Source: CBDDFV01 sp965227335 (GTDB lineage Bacteria > Planctomycetota > Phycisphaerae > Phycisphaerales > SM1A02). Taken from it: a DNA stretch of 64,000 nt. Under the pieces are notes generated by a model. It ran no database searches. It worked only from the letters and a program-made list of their open reading frames with translations, and was not told the DNA's origin. The stretch is taken from NCBI GenBank assembly GCA_965227335.1, contig CBDDFV010000001.1, forward strand, positions 372,001 to 436,000. Reading direction: 5' to 3'. Position numbers and translations under genes: made by a program. Shown piece by piece: positions 7,861 to 15,739 of this stretch. Each line of letters begins with the position of its first letter. The stretch's first letter is position 1.

Positions 7861-9764
7861 GCGGGCGTTTCCGGTTCGGCCGTCGCGGGTCGGTGTTCGA
7901 TCGGCAGTCGGACGGTGAACGTCGCGCCTTCGCCGGGCGCGGATTCGGCCCCGATCGTTCCGCCCATGATGTCGCAGAAGCGTCGGCAGATGGTGAGGCC
8001 GAGACCGGTGCCGCCGTACTTCCGCGTCGTGGAGGAGTCCGCCTGGGCGAACTCGTCGAAGACGCGTTCGAGCTGTTCGGGCGTCATCCCGATGCCGGTG
8101 TCGGCGATCTGGAAGCGGATCATGTCGCATTCGCGATCCGTCGCGATCGACAGCGTGATGACCCCGTCCTCGGTGAACTTGCACGCGTTGGCGAGCAGGT
8201 TGAAGAGGATCTGACGCGTGCGGGTGAGGTCGTGATGCATCACCGGGAGGTCGGGTTCGAGGTCGAGGGTGATCGTGTTTCGTCCGCGGGCGGCCTGCGG
8301 TTCGACGAGGGCGGCCACGGAGCGGGCGAGGTCCGGCAGATCGATCGGCTCCGGATGCAGGTCGACGCGTCCCGACTCGATCTTCGACAGGTCGAGGATC
8401 TCGTTGATCAGCGCAAGCAGGTGATTGCCGGCGCTGTGAATGCGTCCGAGGTCGGGGGCGAGGGCGTCGAGATCCTGGTCCGCGACTTCCTGCTGGAGCA
8501 GGTAGGTGTAGCCGAGGATTGCGTTGAGCGGCGTCCGCAGTTCGTGGCTCATGCTCGCGAGAAACTGGCTCTTCGCCTGGTTGGCGGATTCGGCGAGATC
8601 GCGGGTGCGGTGGAGGTCTTCGAGCACGCGGCGTTGTTCGGTGATGTCGTCGATGAGGCCGACGAAGCCGCTGACCTGCTCGTCGTCGCCCCGCATCGCG
8701 GTGATCGTGACGTGGCCGGGGAAGCGGGAGCCGTCCGCGCGGATGAAGGTGCGCTCGTGACGCTCGACCGCGCCGTCGCGGGCGCGGGCCGCGAGACCGT
8801 TGAAGTCCTCCTGGTCGTCGGGCACGATGAGTTTCGCGGCGAGCGTGCCGATCAGTTCATCCGGCCCGTAGCCGAGCATGCGTCGGGCGGCGTCATTGCA
8901 GGTGCGGATACGGCCGCGCTCGTCGGTCGAGATGATGACGTGATCGGTCGAGTTCAGGATCGCGTCCTGCACGCGGGTGAGGGCGCGGAGTTTCTGGTTC
9001 GCGACGACGGCGAGGTCTTCGGCGGCCTTGCGTTCGCGCGCGGTCTCGCGGAGGCCGACGTTGAGCCGACGCATGAGAATGAGCAGGTAGAAGAGGATGA
9101 ACGCGAGGACGGTGATCGCGGCGGCGAGGCCGAAGGCCCAGGTGATGAGGTCCGCCGCGCGTCGTTGCGTGATCGCGTTGAGTTCGGTCGCGACGCGATC
9201 GGCGGCGCCGAGGAGGTCGACCTCGAGGGCGAGCAGCGTCCGCAGTTCATCGGCGGGGAGGGGTTCGGCGCCGTCGGCGGGGTTGATGCGTCGGGCCGCG
9301 TCGACGAGGGCCTGCAGTTTCGTGTTGCAGCTGTTGGTGAGGGCGAGCAGGGCGGGCTCGGTGACGGGGGGCAGCCGCATGCGGCTCGCGGCGGTTTCGG
9401 CGACGGAGCTGGTGCGTCGGTGGGCGGCGAGGTCGCCGTGGCGGAGTTCCTCGAGGATGCGGCGGACCCGGTCGGCGATGGCGTCGGGGTCGATGTCGTC
9501 GGCGCCGCGGGCGTCGAGAATGCAGGCGTTGGTGTAGGCCTGGGTCTCCGCCGCGAGTCGGGTGGCGAGGCGTTGTCGTTCTTCGGTGACGCGGTGTTCG
9601 TTGACGATCTCGGCCATGCGAAGCAGGACGAGGATCGCCGCCCCGAGGATCAGCAGGGGGACGACGATGATGGTGATGCTGAAGCCGAGCCAGGTGAACG
9701 GCCGGACGGGTCGGCGTCGGCGTTTCGGGCCGGACGCATTCGGGGTGTCGGCGGGGTCAGGCAT
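7857..9764 (-). CDS. Membrane sensor histidine kinase with PAS domain
   Basis: The 635-residue protein has a first membrane helix at about residues 24 to 48, an extracytoplasmic sensor region to about residue 205, and a second helix (ITVLAFILFYLLILM). A coiled linker, a PAS domain with PAC-like FVGLIDDITEQRR, HisKA (SMSHELRTPLNAILGY) and HATPase_c follow, the last with N box (NLLANACKFTEDG), G1 (DTGIGM) and G2 (GGTGLGLTI). It autophosphorylates on His and signals to the co-transcribed receivers. It starts 12 nt after the LuxR-type regulator stop and overlaps the stand-alone receiver at its end. Confidence 0.9.
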   Translation of the reverse strand: MPDPADTPNASGPKRRRRPVRPFTWLGFSITIIVVPLLILGAAILVLLRMAEIVNEHRVTEERQRLATRLAAETQAYTNACILDARGADDIDPDAIADRVRRILEELRHGDLAAHRRTSSVAETAASRMRLPPVTEPALLALTNSCNTKLQALVDAARRINPADGAEPLPADELRTLLALEVDLLGAADRVATELNAITQRRAADLITWAFGLAAAITVLAFILFYLLILMRRLNVGLRETARERKAAEDLAVVANQKLRALTRVQDAILNSTDHVIISTDERGRIRTCNDAARRMLGYGPDELIGTLAAKLIVPDDQEDFNGLAARARDGAVERHERTFIRADGSRFPGHVTITAMRGDDEQVSGFVGLIDDITEQRRVLEDLHRTRDLAESANQAKSQFLASMSHELRTPLNAILGYTYLLQQEVADQDLDALAPDLGRIHSAGNHLLALINEILDLSKIESGRVDLHPEPIDLPDLARSVAALVEPQAARGRNTITLDLEPDLPVMHHDLTRTRQILFNLLANACKFTEDGVITLSIATDRECDMIRFQIADTGIGMTPEQLERVFDEFAQADSSTTRKYGGTGLGLTICRRFCDIMGGTIGAESAPGEGATFTVRLPIEHRPATAEPETPA

Positions 9765-9776
9765 CGGGCGGTCGGG

Positions 9777-10433
9777 TCAGACCTCGACCAGTCCTTCCGC
9801 GATCGCGAAGCGGACGAGTTCGCCCCGGTCGTTGATGTCGAGCTTCTTCATGATCGACTTGCGGTGGTTGTCGACCGTCATGGGGCTGCGGCAGATGTCC
9901 TCGGCGATGTCGGTGCGGGACATGCCGCGGGCGATCATGCGGAGGATCTGCATTTCGCGTCGAGTGAGCGAGTCGAGGCGGGAGCGGACTTCGTGCTGAC
10001 CGTCGGCCCTGGAGCGCGGGGTCGTGCGGCTGGCGACTTCCGGGCTCTGGGCGAGCTCGCCGCGCATGACCTGGCGAATCGAGTCGATCAGGAGCTGGGG
10101 GGGATCGCTCTTGGAGAGGTAGCCCCGGGCGCCGGCGCGATACGCCTCGTCGATGTAATGATCGCGGACGTAGGCGCTGAGGATGATCGGCCGGAGCGTC
10201 TTGAATTCGCGGGTGAGGTCGGCGAGGGCTTCGAACGTGTCGGCCCCGGGCATCTCGATGTCGAGGAGCACGACGTCGGGCCGGAGCTCGCGCACGGTGG
10301 GGAGCAGGTCGTCGCAGGAATCGAGGCGACCGACGAGCTCAAGGTCGCGCTCCGGTTCGAGCCGGGCCGCGAGCCCGTCGATGATGAACGCGTGATCGTC
10401 GACGCAGAGAATCCGGATGATGTCGGCGGGCAT
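9777..10433 (-). CDS. NarL/FixJ-type response regulator
   Basis: The 218-residue protein has a receiver domain with VDDH at residues 11 to 14, D58 in VVLLDIEMPG and K108 in YLSKSD. A LuxR-type helix-turn-helix follows near residues 150 to 200 (LTRREMQILRMIARGMSRTDIAE, then TVDNHRKSIMKKL). The start was set at the ATG giving MPADIIRILCVDDH; the open frame upstream lacks any domain. It is the first gene of a three-gene phosphorelay operon on the minus strand. Confidence 0.9.
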   Translation of the reverse strand: MPADIIRILCVDDHAFIIDGLAARLEPERDLELVGRLDSCDDLLPTVRELRPDVVLLDIEMPGADTFEALADLTREFKTLRPIILSAYVRDHYIDEAYRAGARGYLSKSDPPQLLIDSIRQVMRGELAQSPEVASRTTPRSRADGQHEVRSRLDSLTRREMQILRMIARGMSRTDIAEDICRSPMTVDNHRKSIMKKLDINDRGELVRFAIAEGLVEV

Positions 10434-10876
10434 GTCTCGGGTCGCCTCCTGGAATCGGGTCGGACAGTTCGCCGGCGGCGGGCGGTGGGGGCCGACCGTC
10501 TGAGTATATCGGCCGGATCGCCGTCGCCGCGGGGTTTCCGGGCCGGGAACACGCGTGCGCGGGGGGCGTCGGCGGCCCCGATGCAATGATCTCCGCTAGC
10601 CATGGCGTCGGCGACGCGTTTCGCGGATAACGGTGTGCGACGACTCACTTCTTCTCCGGACGGCGGCTTCGTCGTTCGACGCGTCGACAACCTGGCTCCG
10701 AGCGCAGCTCGCGCCCCCGAGACTCATGCGAAAGGGGCGACGGCCGCGCGATCGACTTCTCACTGTGCGCGCGCCAAGCCCTCTGGCGCGTTGCACACCA
10801 CCCGGCGGCGCGGCGGTTCATCCGTCGCGTCGCTTTTTCGTCCCTGAGTCGAAACGAATGTCTCCCGGACGGTGAA
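10434..10876. other. Intergenic region between phosphorelay operon and tRNA-Leu
   Basis: This 443-bp stretch should contain the promoter of the minus-strand phosphorelay operon. I see no convincing gene in it. Short frames reading through the tRNA produce the familiar nonsense peptide of translated tRNA-Leu and are not genes. Confidence 0.5.
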
Positions 10877-10960
10877 TACCGGAGGTGGGACTCGAACCCA
10901 CAAGCCCTTGCGGGCAGCGGATTTTGAATCCGCCGCGTCTGCCAATTCCGCCACTCCGGC
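10877..10960 (-). tRNA. tRNA-Leu(CAA), intact copy at the left end of the element
   Basis: The 84-nt gene folds as a type II tRNA. The acceptor is GCCGGAG paired with CTCCGGT (one G-U), the anticodon stem GCGGA/TCCGC with loop TTCAAAA gives anticodon CAA, and there is a long variable arm (GCCCGCAAGGGC) and T arm GTGGG-TTCGAGT-CCCAC. The discriminator is A; CCA is not encoded. Its 5' half lies in the 45-bp att core, so in the integrated state the 5' end and upstream promoter come from the element and the 3' half from the host. Confidence 0.93.
10916..10960. repeat. attL core (45 bp)
   Basis: This 45-bp sequence is identical to 48204-48248 and spans the tRNA-Leu from its first base to the 3' side of the anticodon stem. 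The flanks differ on both sides of each copy. With a tyrosine integrase beside the other copy, these are the attachment-site direct repeats of an integrated element. Confidence 0.9.
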
Positions 10961-11299
10961 AAGCGCAGACATGGTAACTGCTTCTGGCGATCTGGCCATG
11001 GGCTCGACTTCGTGTCTCGGCGGTCTGCTTGGCGCTGAACCCGATACTGCCAGAGAACTTGAGCGACTCACAGCGATTTGGCCCCGGTTGTCCAGTGCCA
11101 CCCGATCCTCCATCCTCAGCCTGGTCGAGGCTGTTCATGGGTGGTGAGTGGGTGACTCCTTGTCGCTCGCGATAACGCCACTCGGTGCCGTGAACGAGGC
11201 AGCGGCCATCGCTCTTGGGCAGTCTGGCGAGAGGCGGTGATTTCGAGCACGCGCACAGCCACCTCAGTGGTGGCTGTGCGAGCACGAACCTCTCGTAGT
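10961..11299. other. Left end of element: hidden 3' end of the circular-form integrase
   Basis: There is no independent gene here. In the excised circle the integrase reading frame would cross the att core and continue here through 61 further codons to a TGA at 11145-11147. The strand upstream of the tRNA must also supply its promoter; a TACCAT sequence at a plausible -10 distance (minus strand, about 10972-10977) is a weak candidate. Confidence 0.5.
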
Positions 11300-11605
11300 T
11301 CATGCGCTCAGTCGAGGATGTTCGGCGTCGCCGTTGCCCAGGTAGGAGCAGAGGTTGTCGAGTTCCTGCGTAGCAAGATGCAGGTGGTTCTCAAGCAGTG
11401 CTGTTGCCAAGATGAGCAGTGCACGGCGCTCTTCGTTTCCGAGGACGCTCAGTGGGTCGGCGGCACGCCCTCCATCCTGCGGCAGGCATCGACGAAGCCC
11501 GTTAACTGTCTTGTCAACAGACGCAAGCGGCAGTTCGTTGAGCGTGACGAGCAGCTTGTGCAACTGATTCAATGTGTCTTTGAGAGTCGAGAGTGAGGCG
11601 GTCAT
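11300..11605 (-). CDS. Hypothetical protein, 101 residues
   Basis: The start ATG is preceded by CAGGAG at good spacing, which selects MTASLSTLKDTLNQLHKLL. The protein is helical and Leu-rich with no signal peptide, membrane helix or known motif. It is the last gene of the minus-strand run that includes anti-sigma, sigma and ACT proteins, 221 bp after the ACT gene. A possible overlapping 79-codon ORF (11514-11753, minus, AAGGA before its ATG) fills the gap but looks weaker. Function unknown. Confidence 0.5.
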   Translation of the reverse strand: MTASLSTLKDTLNQLHKLLVTLNELPLASVDKTVNGLRRCLPQDGGRAADPLSVLGNEERRALLILATALLENHLHLATQELDNLCSYLGNGDAEHPRLSA

Positions 11606-11826
11606 GTTGATTCTCCTGTTGCATGTGATGACCGTCGGGCTGGGGAAGAAGCCCGTGTGCAAAGTCCATAAGGGTGATCACGCTGGGGGCCCGATCTCGC
11701 CGGGGCTCATTCGTGAGACTCGGCTGGCTTCGGGTGGTGGGTGGAGTGATCATGTTCTTGGTTCCTTTCGTTGAGCACCTGTTTGACGAACGGGAGTCGT
11801 CAGCGGCGCGCACAGAACCAAGAAAA

Positions 11827-12378
11827 CTACCGCCAGTCGCTCACGATTCGATCGAGCGTGGCATGCAGTCCATACTTGCTAGTAAAGGCACACAGTTCGG
11901 CTTCAAATACGGCTTTGTTGAAGTCGTCTGGGGCTACCATCGTGAACTTTTGGACACAGTCCAGTGTCGTGACACGAGGCCGACCGTGCTGCTCCCCTGT
12001 ATGAACGATCAACTGCATGCCTTGATCGAGGAGAAAACGAGTGACGATGGCGAGTAGGCCCGCGTAATCCCGGGACACGACCGTCAATCTCCACTCTGAA
12101 CCACAGCTGAGTGCAGGCGTCGACGGCTCTGCCTGGCGGACGAGGATAGCGCGAGGTCCAAATTCGAGTTTGACGTCCTTACCAAACTGATCGAGTTGCT
12201 GGGGAGATCCGGCAATGTGAATGCCGATGATTGCGTGGCCGCCAAGTGCGGTCGCGGTGCTCTCAATGATCTTCAGTTGGTGGTGATCGACCATCGCTGC
12301 AATGTCAGCAAGGACGCCAGGACCATCCGCGATGCGAACGTCCAAGACCGCGTATTCTAGATCGCGTTCCCTGGTCAT
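11827..12378 (-). CDS. Two-ACT-domain protein (GcvR-like)
   Basis: The 183-residue protein has two ACT domains. The first begins near YAVLDVRIADGPGVLADIAAMV, with the typical GPGVLADI turn, and the second near WRLTVVSRDYAGLLAIVTRFL. GcvR-type tandem ACT proteins bind amino acids or partner regulators. The ATG overlaps the sigma factor stop (ATGA), so expression is coupled to the sigma factor; this overlap also decides the start over the longer open frame. Such a protein in a mobile-element sigma operon is unusual and could sense a metabolite, but the ligand is unknown. Confidence 0.7.
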   Translation of the reverse strand: MTRERDLEYAVLDVRIADGPGVLADIAAMVDHHQLKIIESTATALGGHAIIGIHIAGSPQQLDQFGKDVKLEFGPRAILVRQAEPSTPALSCGSEWRLTVVSRDYAGLLAIVTRFLLDQGMQLIVHTGEQHGRPRVTTLDCVQKFTMVAPDDFNKAVFEAELCAFTSKYGLHATLDRIVSDWR

Positions 12379-13010
12379 GATGACCGACGATCTGCGGGGG
12401 CCTTGGGGGAGTCGCCGATCTCCGACCGACAGCCTTGCAGCATTCTGCATGCGGACTTGAAGAGCTGCCTTGACGTCTCGGGAGTTTGCCCAATCACGAT
12501 CCCGATCTCTCTATGGGAGTAGTTGCTCAGCCGAAGGCGAGCGACGGTCCGATGCGGGTCTGGTAATGCCTGAAGCGCTTCGAGCATTTTCTCCTTGAGA
12601 TCTCTATCGGTCGCCGAATGGTCATTCCCCCCGGCGGTCGAGCCCAGTCGATTTTGGATCGCCTGATTGCCTATCGTCACCGCCCGTTTCTTTCGATCAT
12701 GGTCAACGAAGTAGTTCCTGAGCACCGTGTACGCCCACGTTGTGAATCGAGCACGGCCATTGAACTTGCCTTCACAGACTCTCTGCCACACGTGTTGGCA
12801 GGCGTCCTCGCGCACCCTGCGATTCACGCCTTGCGTTATCGCATGGGCGATTGTCTCGACGTGGTCCTTGTAGAGACCATACAGTTCGCGAAACGCGGGG
12901 GAGTCGATGGGAAGCTTGGCCTCGGACAAAGCGCGCAAAGCGTGCGCAAGCCGGGTATCCCGTTCTTGAGCACTCTCCGGTCGTTTAGAAGCCCCATCGT
13001 CGTCGGACAT
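12375..13010 (-). CDS. ECF-type RNA polymerase sigma factor
   Basis: The 211-residue protein has a sigma region 2 (ACQHVWQRVCEGKFNGRARFTTW, AYTVLRNYFVDHDRKKR) and a region 4 helix-turn-helix (LPDPHRTVARLRLSNYSHREIGIVIGQTPETSRQLFKSA). Lacking regions 1 and 3, it is ECF-like; planctomycetes have many divergent ones. It lies between an anti-sigma-like zinc-finger gene upstream (131-bp gap) and the overlapping ACT gene. Target promoters are unknown; autoregulation upstream of the anti-sigma gene is a reasonable guess. Confidence 0.85.
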   Translation of the reverse strand: MSDDDGASKRPESAQERDTRLAHALRALSEAKLPIDSPAFRELYGLYKDHVETIAHAITQGVNRRVREDACQHVWQRVCEGKFNGRARFTTWAYTVLRNYFVDHDRKKRAVTIGNQAIQNRLGSTAGGNDHSATDRDLKEKMLEALQALPDPHRTVARLRLSNYSHREIGIVIGQTPETSRQLFKSACRMLQGCRSEIGDSPKAPADRRSS

Positions 13011-13141
13011 GGATCTTGTCCTCCGACTTGATTAGACGGTTCAGGAGCGCTCCCGGTTTCACAAGTGCCGTGAAATTTGAGGTTTTGGGTGCGCCCGGGG
13101 TGTGAAGAAAATCACAATCGGTGGCACCCAATTGGGCGCGG

Positions 13142-13384
13142 TCAATCAGGTGACTCACCTTGAGCGATGCGCAGTCTCTCAAGAACCGCGTCGTGATCAA
13201 CGGCGGTTGCTCGCTCTTGTTCTCGCCAAGCGGCGACAACGGCCTCCCAGTGGTCAACGAGTCGTCGGCACTGTTCACAGCCGTCCAGATGCCGCTGTAC
13301 TTGTTGTGCCTCCGCCTCGTCTGCCTTGTCTGCCTCGTCACCGAGCACTCGACTCAGTGCGTCGTAGTCGGTCAAGTGGTCCAT
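13142..13384 (-). CDS. Zinc-finger anti-sigma-like protein
   Basis: The 80-residue soluble protein contains HLDGCEQC (H-x3-C-x2-C), the zinc-binding anti-sigma motif, preceded by an Asp/Glu-rich helix. GGAG lies 8 nt before the ATG giving MDHLTDYDALSRVLG. It has no membrane helix, so it would act in the cytoplasm. It is the first gene of the operon with the ECF sigma factor, its likely partner. A damaged paralogue lies at 15576-15739. Confidence 0.75.
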   Translation of the reverse strand: MDHLTDYDALSRVLGDEADKADEAEAQQVQRHLDGCEQCRRLVDHWEAVVAAWREQERATAVDHDAVLERLRIAQGESPD

Positions 13385-13530
13385 ATCACGTCTCCAACCT
13401 TCTGTAGAACCTGAACAGTCCCCGGACACAGGCAACGGGTGTGCGAGCACACCGGTTGCCATTGCCCAAGCTGGAGTCTTCTGACCGCGGTCATCGTCTG
13501 AATGCGAGGGAGATCGCCCCTCCATTTACC

Positions 13531-13562
13531 ACATTTGGTGGGTTTGGGTCCATTTGGTGGGC
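13531..13562. promoter_or_regulatory. Direct repeat upstream of the anti-sigma/sigma operon
   Basis: CATTTGGTGGG occurs twice, starts 20 bp apart, about 150 bp upstream of the anti-sigma start. It could be a regulator or sigma binding site. The rest of the 400-bp gap (13385-13786) shows no gene. Confidence 0.3.
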
Positions 13563-13786
13563 GGCACGCAGGGGTCACTTCTTCGTATTTGGGAGCTCAT
13601 CGCGAGCAAAGGGCCGCAGGGGGGGTAGCGAACCCATCAATAAGAGTATGAGTAGAAACCTCTTGGTGACTCTTTTTGCCCCTGCGGCGCCTCATATGGC
13701 AGTCGTTGCCACTTGGAGGTGACGCCAAGCGTGCCGCCGCTCGATAGCCGTTCCCCGCTCTACCGCATTGGAGCACTCCGAGCATC

Positions 13787-14803
13787 TCAGCGCCCGTTGA
13801 TCCGTTGCTCAAGAGTGGAGAGACCGCCGATGACCTCCTCAAACGGCGTGACCGTGCCGAACATCATCTCCGCCATCTGATCGTAGTCGTCACGGAGCTC
13901 CTCCATTCGATGCTCTGGAGGCACCAGCCGTAGCGTCCCGGCAACCGCCGTCTCGAAGTTGGTCCAGCTCCGTCGGAAGAAGAGCTGATTGTGGGCGACC
14001 ACCTGATCGAGCAGGTTCAGGTCGCTGCAGGCGTGGTCCGCACACGGGTGATTCGACAGATGAAACAGATCGCTGTAGTGCCGCGACAACCGTGAGCCGA
14101 GCGGCTGCTCAGCCGGCTTGTGGTAGAGCTTGTGCAGCGTGGTCGCCTTCTCCCAGAACGTCCGCTCGGCAGCGACGACCGAAGGGACGGCGGTGTCCGC
14201 GTCTTCGAAGAGCCCGGGGAGGTACTCCGCTGCATACGGCTGCACGGATCCGGCTTCCGATGGCGAGGGATCGCTCCGCGCGCCGAACTCGAGCCGGACC
14301 ACCGGGCGGACGTATTCGCTTGTCACCGACTCAACGGGGTAGGAGAACAGCAGCGTCGCGTCGTCCGCGTCATCGGGATCTGACTCAAGTGTCCAGAGCT
14401 CGTCGTTCAGGTGAGCGCCGAAATGCTCCCGGAGTGACGTGCACAGGTCTCGGACAAACACGCTGGCTTCCGCTCGCAGTTGCAGGATGAGCCGTTTCCT
14501 CCCATTGTTGCTGAGTCCGTCCTGGGTTGGATCGCGTTCGCCCGTGAAGCCGAGGTCGGTGCGATCGATGACGAGATCTATGTCTTCCGACATACGGTGA
14601 ATGGCCCCGTAGACCTTCGAGAGCGAGGTCCCGCCTTTGAAGTGGAGAGCTGTCTCAAGGGTCGGCAGGGTGTAGAGGCGTCGCAACGTCCAACACACCC
14701 AGAAGTCTTTCTCGATGATCGCTGGCGCCACGCCCATCTCCGTGGCCGCTGCACGAAACAAGTCGTTGCGGTCAGAAGCGGGGAGTTGAGCGACCTTATC
14801 CAT
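13787..14803 (-). CDS. abiEii: AbiEii/AbiGii-type nucleotidyltransferase toxin
   Basis: The 338-residue protein belongs to the AbiEii (DUF1814) nucleotidyltransferase toxins of type IV toxin-antitoxin and abortive-infection systems. Motif I is HFKGGTSLSK near residue 54 and the catalytic acidic motif SEDIDLVID follows. A conserved FWEKATTLHKLYH segment lies near residue 220. It starts 5 nt after the AbiEi antitoxin stop. It likely stabilises the element and may abort phage growth by transferring nucleotides to a cellular acceptor. Confidence 0.87.
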   Translation of the reverse strand: MDKVAQLPASDRNDLFRAAATEMGVAPAIIEKDFWVCWTLRRLYTLPTLETALHFKGGTSLSKVYGAIHRMSEDIDLVIDRTDLGFTGERDPTQDGLSNNGRKRLILQLRAEASVFVRDLCTSLREHFGAHLNDELWTLESDPDDADDATLLFSYPVESVTSEYVRPVVRLEFGARSDPSPSEAGSVQPYAAEYLPGLFEDADTAVPSVVAAERTFWEKATTLHKLYHKPAEQPLGSRLSRHYSDLFHLSNHPCADHACSDLNLLDQVVAHNQLFFRRSWTNFETAVAGTLRLVPPEHRMEELRDDYDQMAEMMFGTVTPFEEVIGGLSTLEQRINGR

Positions 14804-14808
14804 AACGG

Positions 14809-15417
14809 CTACGCAACGGGCTCTGCGATCTGTCGTGCAACGTCGGAGACCCAGTCATCTGCACTCATCATCTTCTTTGCGAGTTGCACACGCTGCGGAG
14901 GCGAGAGCTTGTCGCGAAGCGCTTGCACCAACTGAGGGCCGCGTTTGGCGTTGGCCGGGGCGACAATGGCGCTCGCTGCGAGAGACAGCGTCGGATCATC
15001 GAATCGCGGCAGCCGCTTGCTTGAGACGTGCTTGAAATGGAAGACTTGTCCGGCTGCCTGAATCGCACGACTGGGGCCGTCCGTCAGGTAGACCAGCTTG
15101 GCGGGGACCTGGGTTGAGAGGCCCAGGGCGTTTGCCGCACGGGCAGGTGACGGCGCCACATGGTGCCCCGTCTGCCGGCCAATGGCGCTTGCGATCAGAT
15201 CGGGGTTGGGCGGGATTGTGATGCCAAGCCGCTTGTTCACGCGCGGACGATGGTAGAGACCACGTCCAATGCGCGTGACAATGCCCGCCTTCGTCAGCCT
15301 CCCAAGCGCCTGATCAACGGCGTCCCTCTGGCCAAGGTCTGAGAAGTCCTTGGCCGTGACGACAGCGCCGGGGGCGCGGCTGATGCGTGCTTTGATGTGG
15401 GCATGGACCGATGTCAT
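14809..15417 (-). CDS. abiEi: AbiEi-type antitoxin/autorepressor
   Basis: The 202-residue protein has an N-terminal winged helix (residues about 8 to 60, including DAVDQALGRLTKAGIVTRIGRGLYHRP) and the C-terminal AbiEi antitoxin region with a repeated SLAASAIVAP-type pattern. CAGGAG before the ATG decides the start at MTSVHAHIKARIS. It precedes the AbiEii toxin by 5 nt. AbiEi proteins are known to bind inverted repeats in their own promoter; a matching site is visible upstream. Confidence 0.85.
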   Translation of the reverse strand: MTSVHAHIKARISRAPGAVVTAKDFSDLGQRDAVDQALGRLTKAGIVTRIGRGLYHRPRVNKRLGITIPPNPDLIASAIGRQTGHHVAPSPARAANALGLSTQVPAKLVYLTDGPSRAIQAAGQVFHFKHVSSKRLPRFDDPTLSLAASAIVAPANAKRGPQLVQALRDKLSPPQRVQLAKKMMSADDWVSDVARQIAEPVA

Positions 15418-15428
15418 GAGGTTGCTCC

Positions 15429-15465
15429 TGTCAGGAATTATCGCATATTTTCTGACACAAGTCAA
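15429..15465 (-). promoter_or_regulatory. abiE promoter with overlapping operator
   Basis: On the minus strand, TTGACT (-35, 15465-15460) and GATAAT (-10, 15442-15437) are separated by 17 bp. An inverted repeat TGTCAG/CTGACA (15429-15434 and 15452-15457) brackets the -10. The transcript start would lie only about 15 to 20 nt before the antitoxin ATG. This fits negative autoregulation by AbiEi. Confidence 0.7.
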
Positions 15466-15575
15466 TCGGCTATCCTTGGAATCGCGAGTCCCTTCTCGAT
15501 AGAGAAAATCACCATGGTCTCAGGATTTGCCCTGTGGAGGACGTATTTATTGGTCCTACGGCGTTGTGCTCAATC

Positions 15576-15739
15576 CTACGAACTCTGTTCGGCCGACCGA
15601 GCACACGCCCTCTGCCAATCGGCCAGAACGCCTTCCCATTGCTCCAGGAGCCAACGGCACTCCTCGCAGTCTTCGAGGTGGCGCCGGGTCTGGAGCGATC
15701 GAGCCGCGTTGGAATCGGGGCGGAGAATCCGTCACTCAC
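15576..15739 (-). pseudogene. Frameshifted zinc-finger anti-sigma-like ORF
   Basis: A minus-strand frame ending at TAG (15576-15578) encodes RRHLEDCEECRWLLEQWEGV, clearly related to the RHLDGCEQCRRLVDHWEAVV segment of the anti-sigma protein at 13142-13384. This frame lacks a usual start codon and is closed upstream by TGA (15732-15734). A different frame begins with GTG at 15739 overlapping the hydrolase stop (GTGA), encoding MSDGFSAPIPTRLDRS, and would need a frame change near 15690 to reach the zinc-finger part. It is a decayed gene, a sequencing error or a programmed shift. Confidence 0.5.

Noticed and set aside
7893..10589. 898-codon plus-strand frame across the kinase and regulator genes
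   Set aside because: The minus strand encodes complete two-component proteins with overlapping start/stop codons; the plus frame is Gly/Val/Asp-rich without motifs.
10645..11303. Minus-strand peptides starting near MPEWRNWQTRRIQN at the left tRNA and a similar one at 48146-48436
   Set aside because: These are the well-known nonsense translation of tRNA-Leu genes; not proteins.
11674..12057. Plus-strand frame over the ACT gene
   Set aside because: Antisense to the ACT protein, whose start overlaps the sigma stop; the plus peptide has no support.
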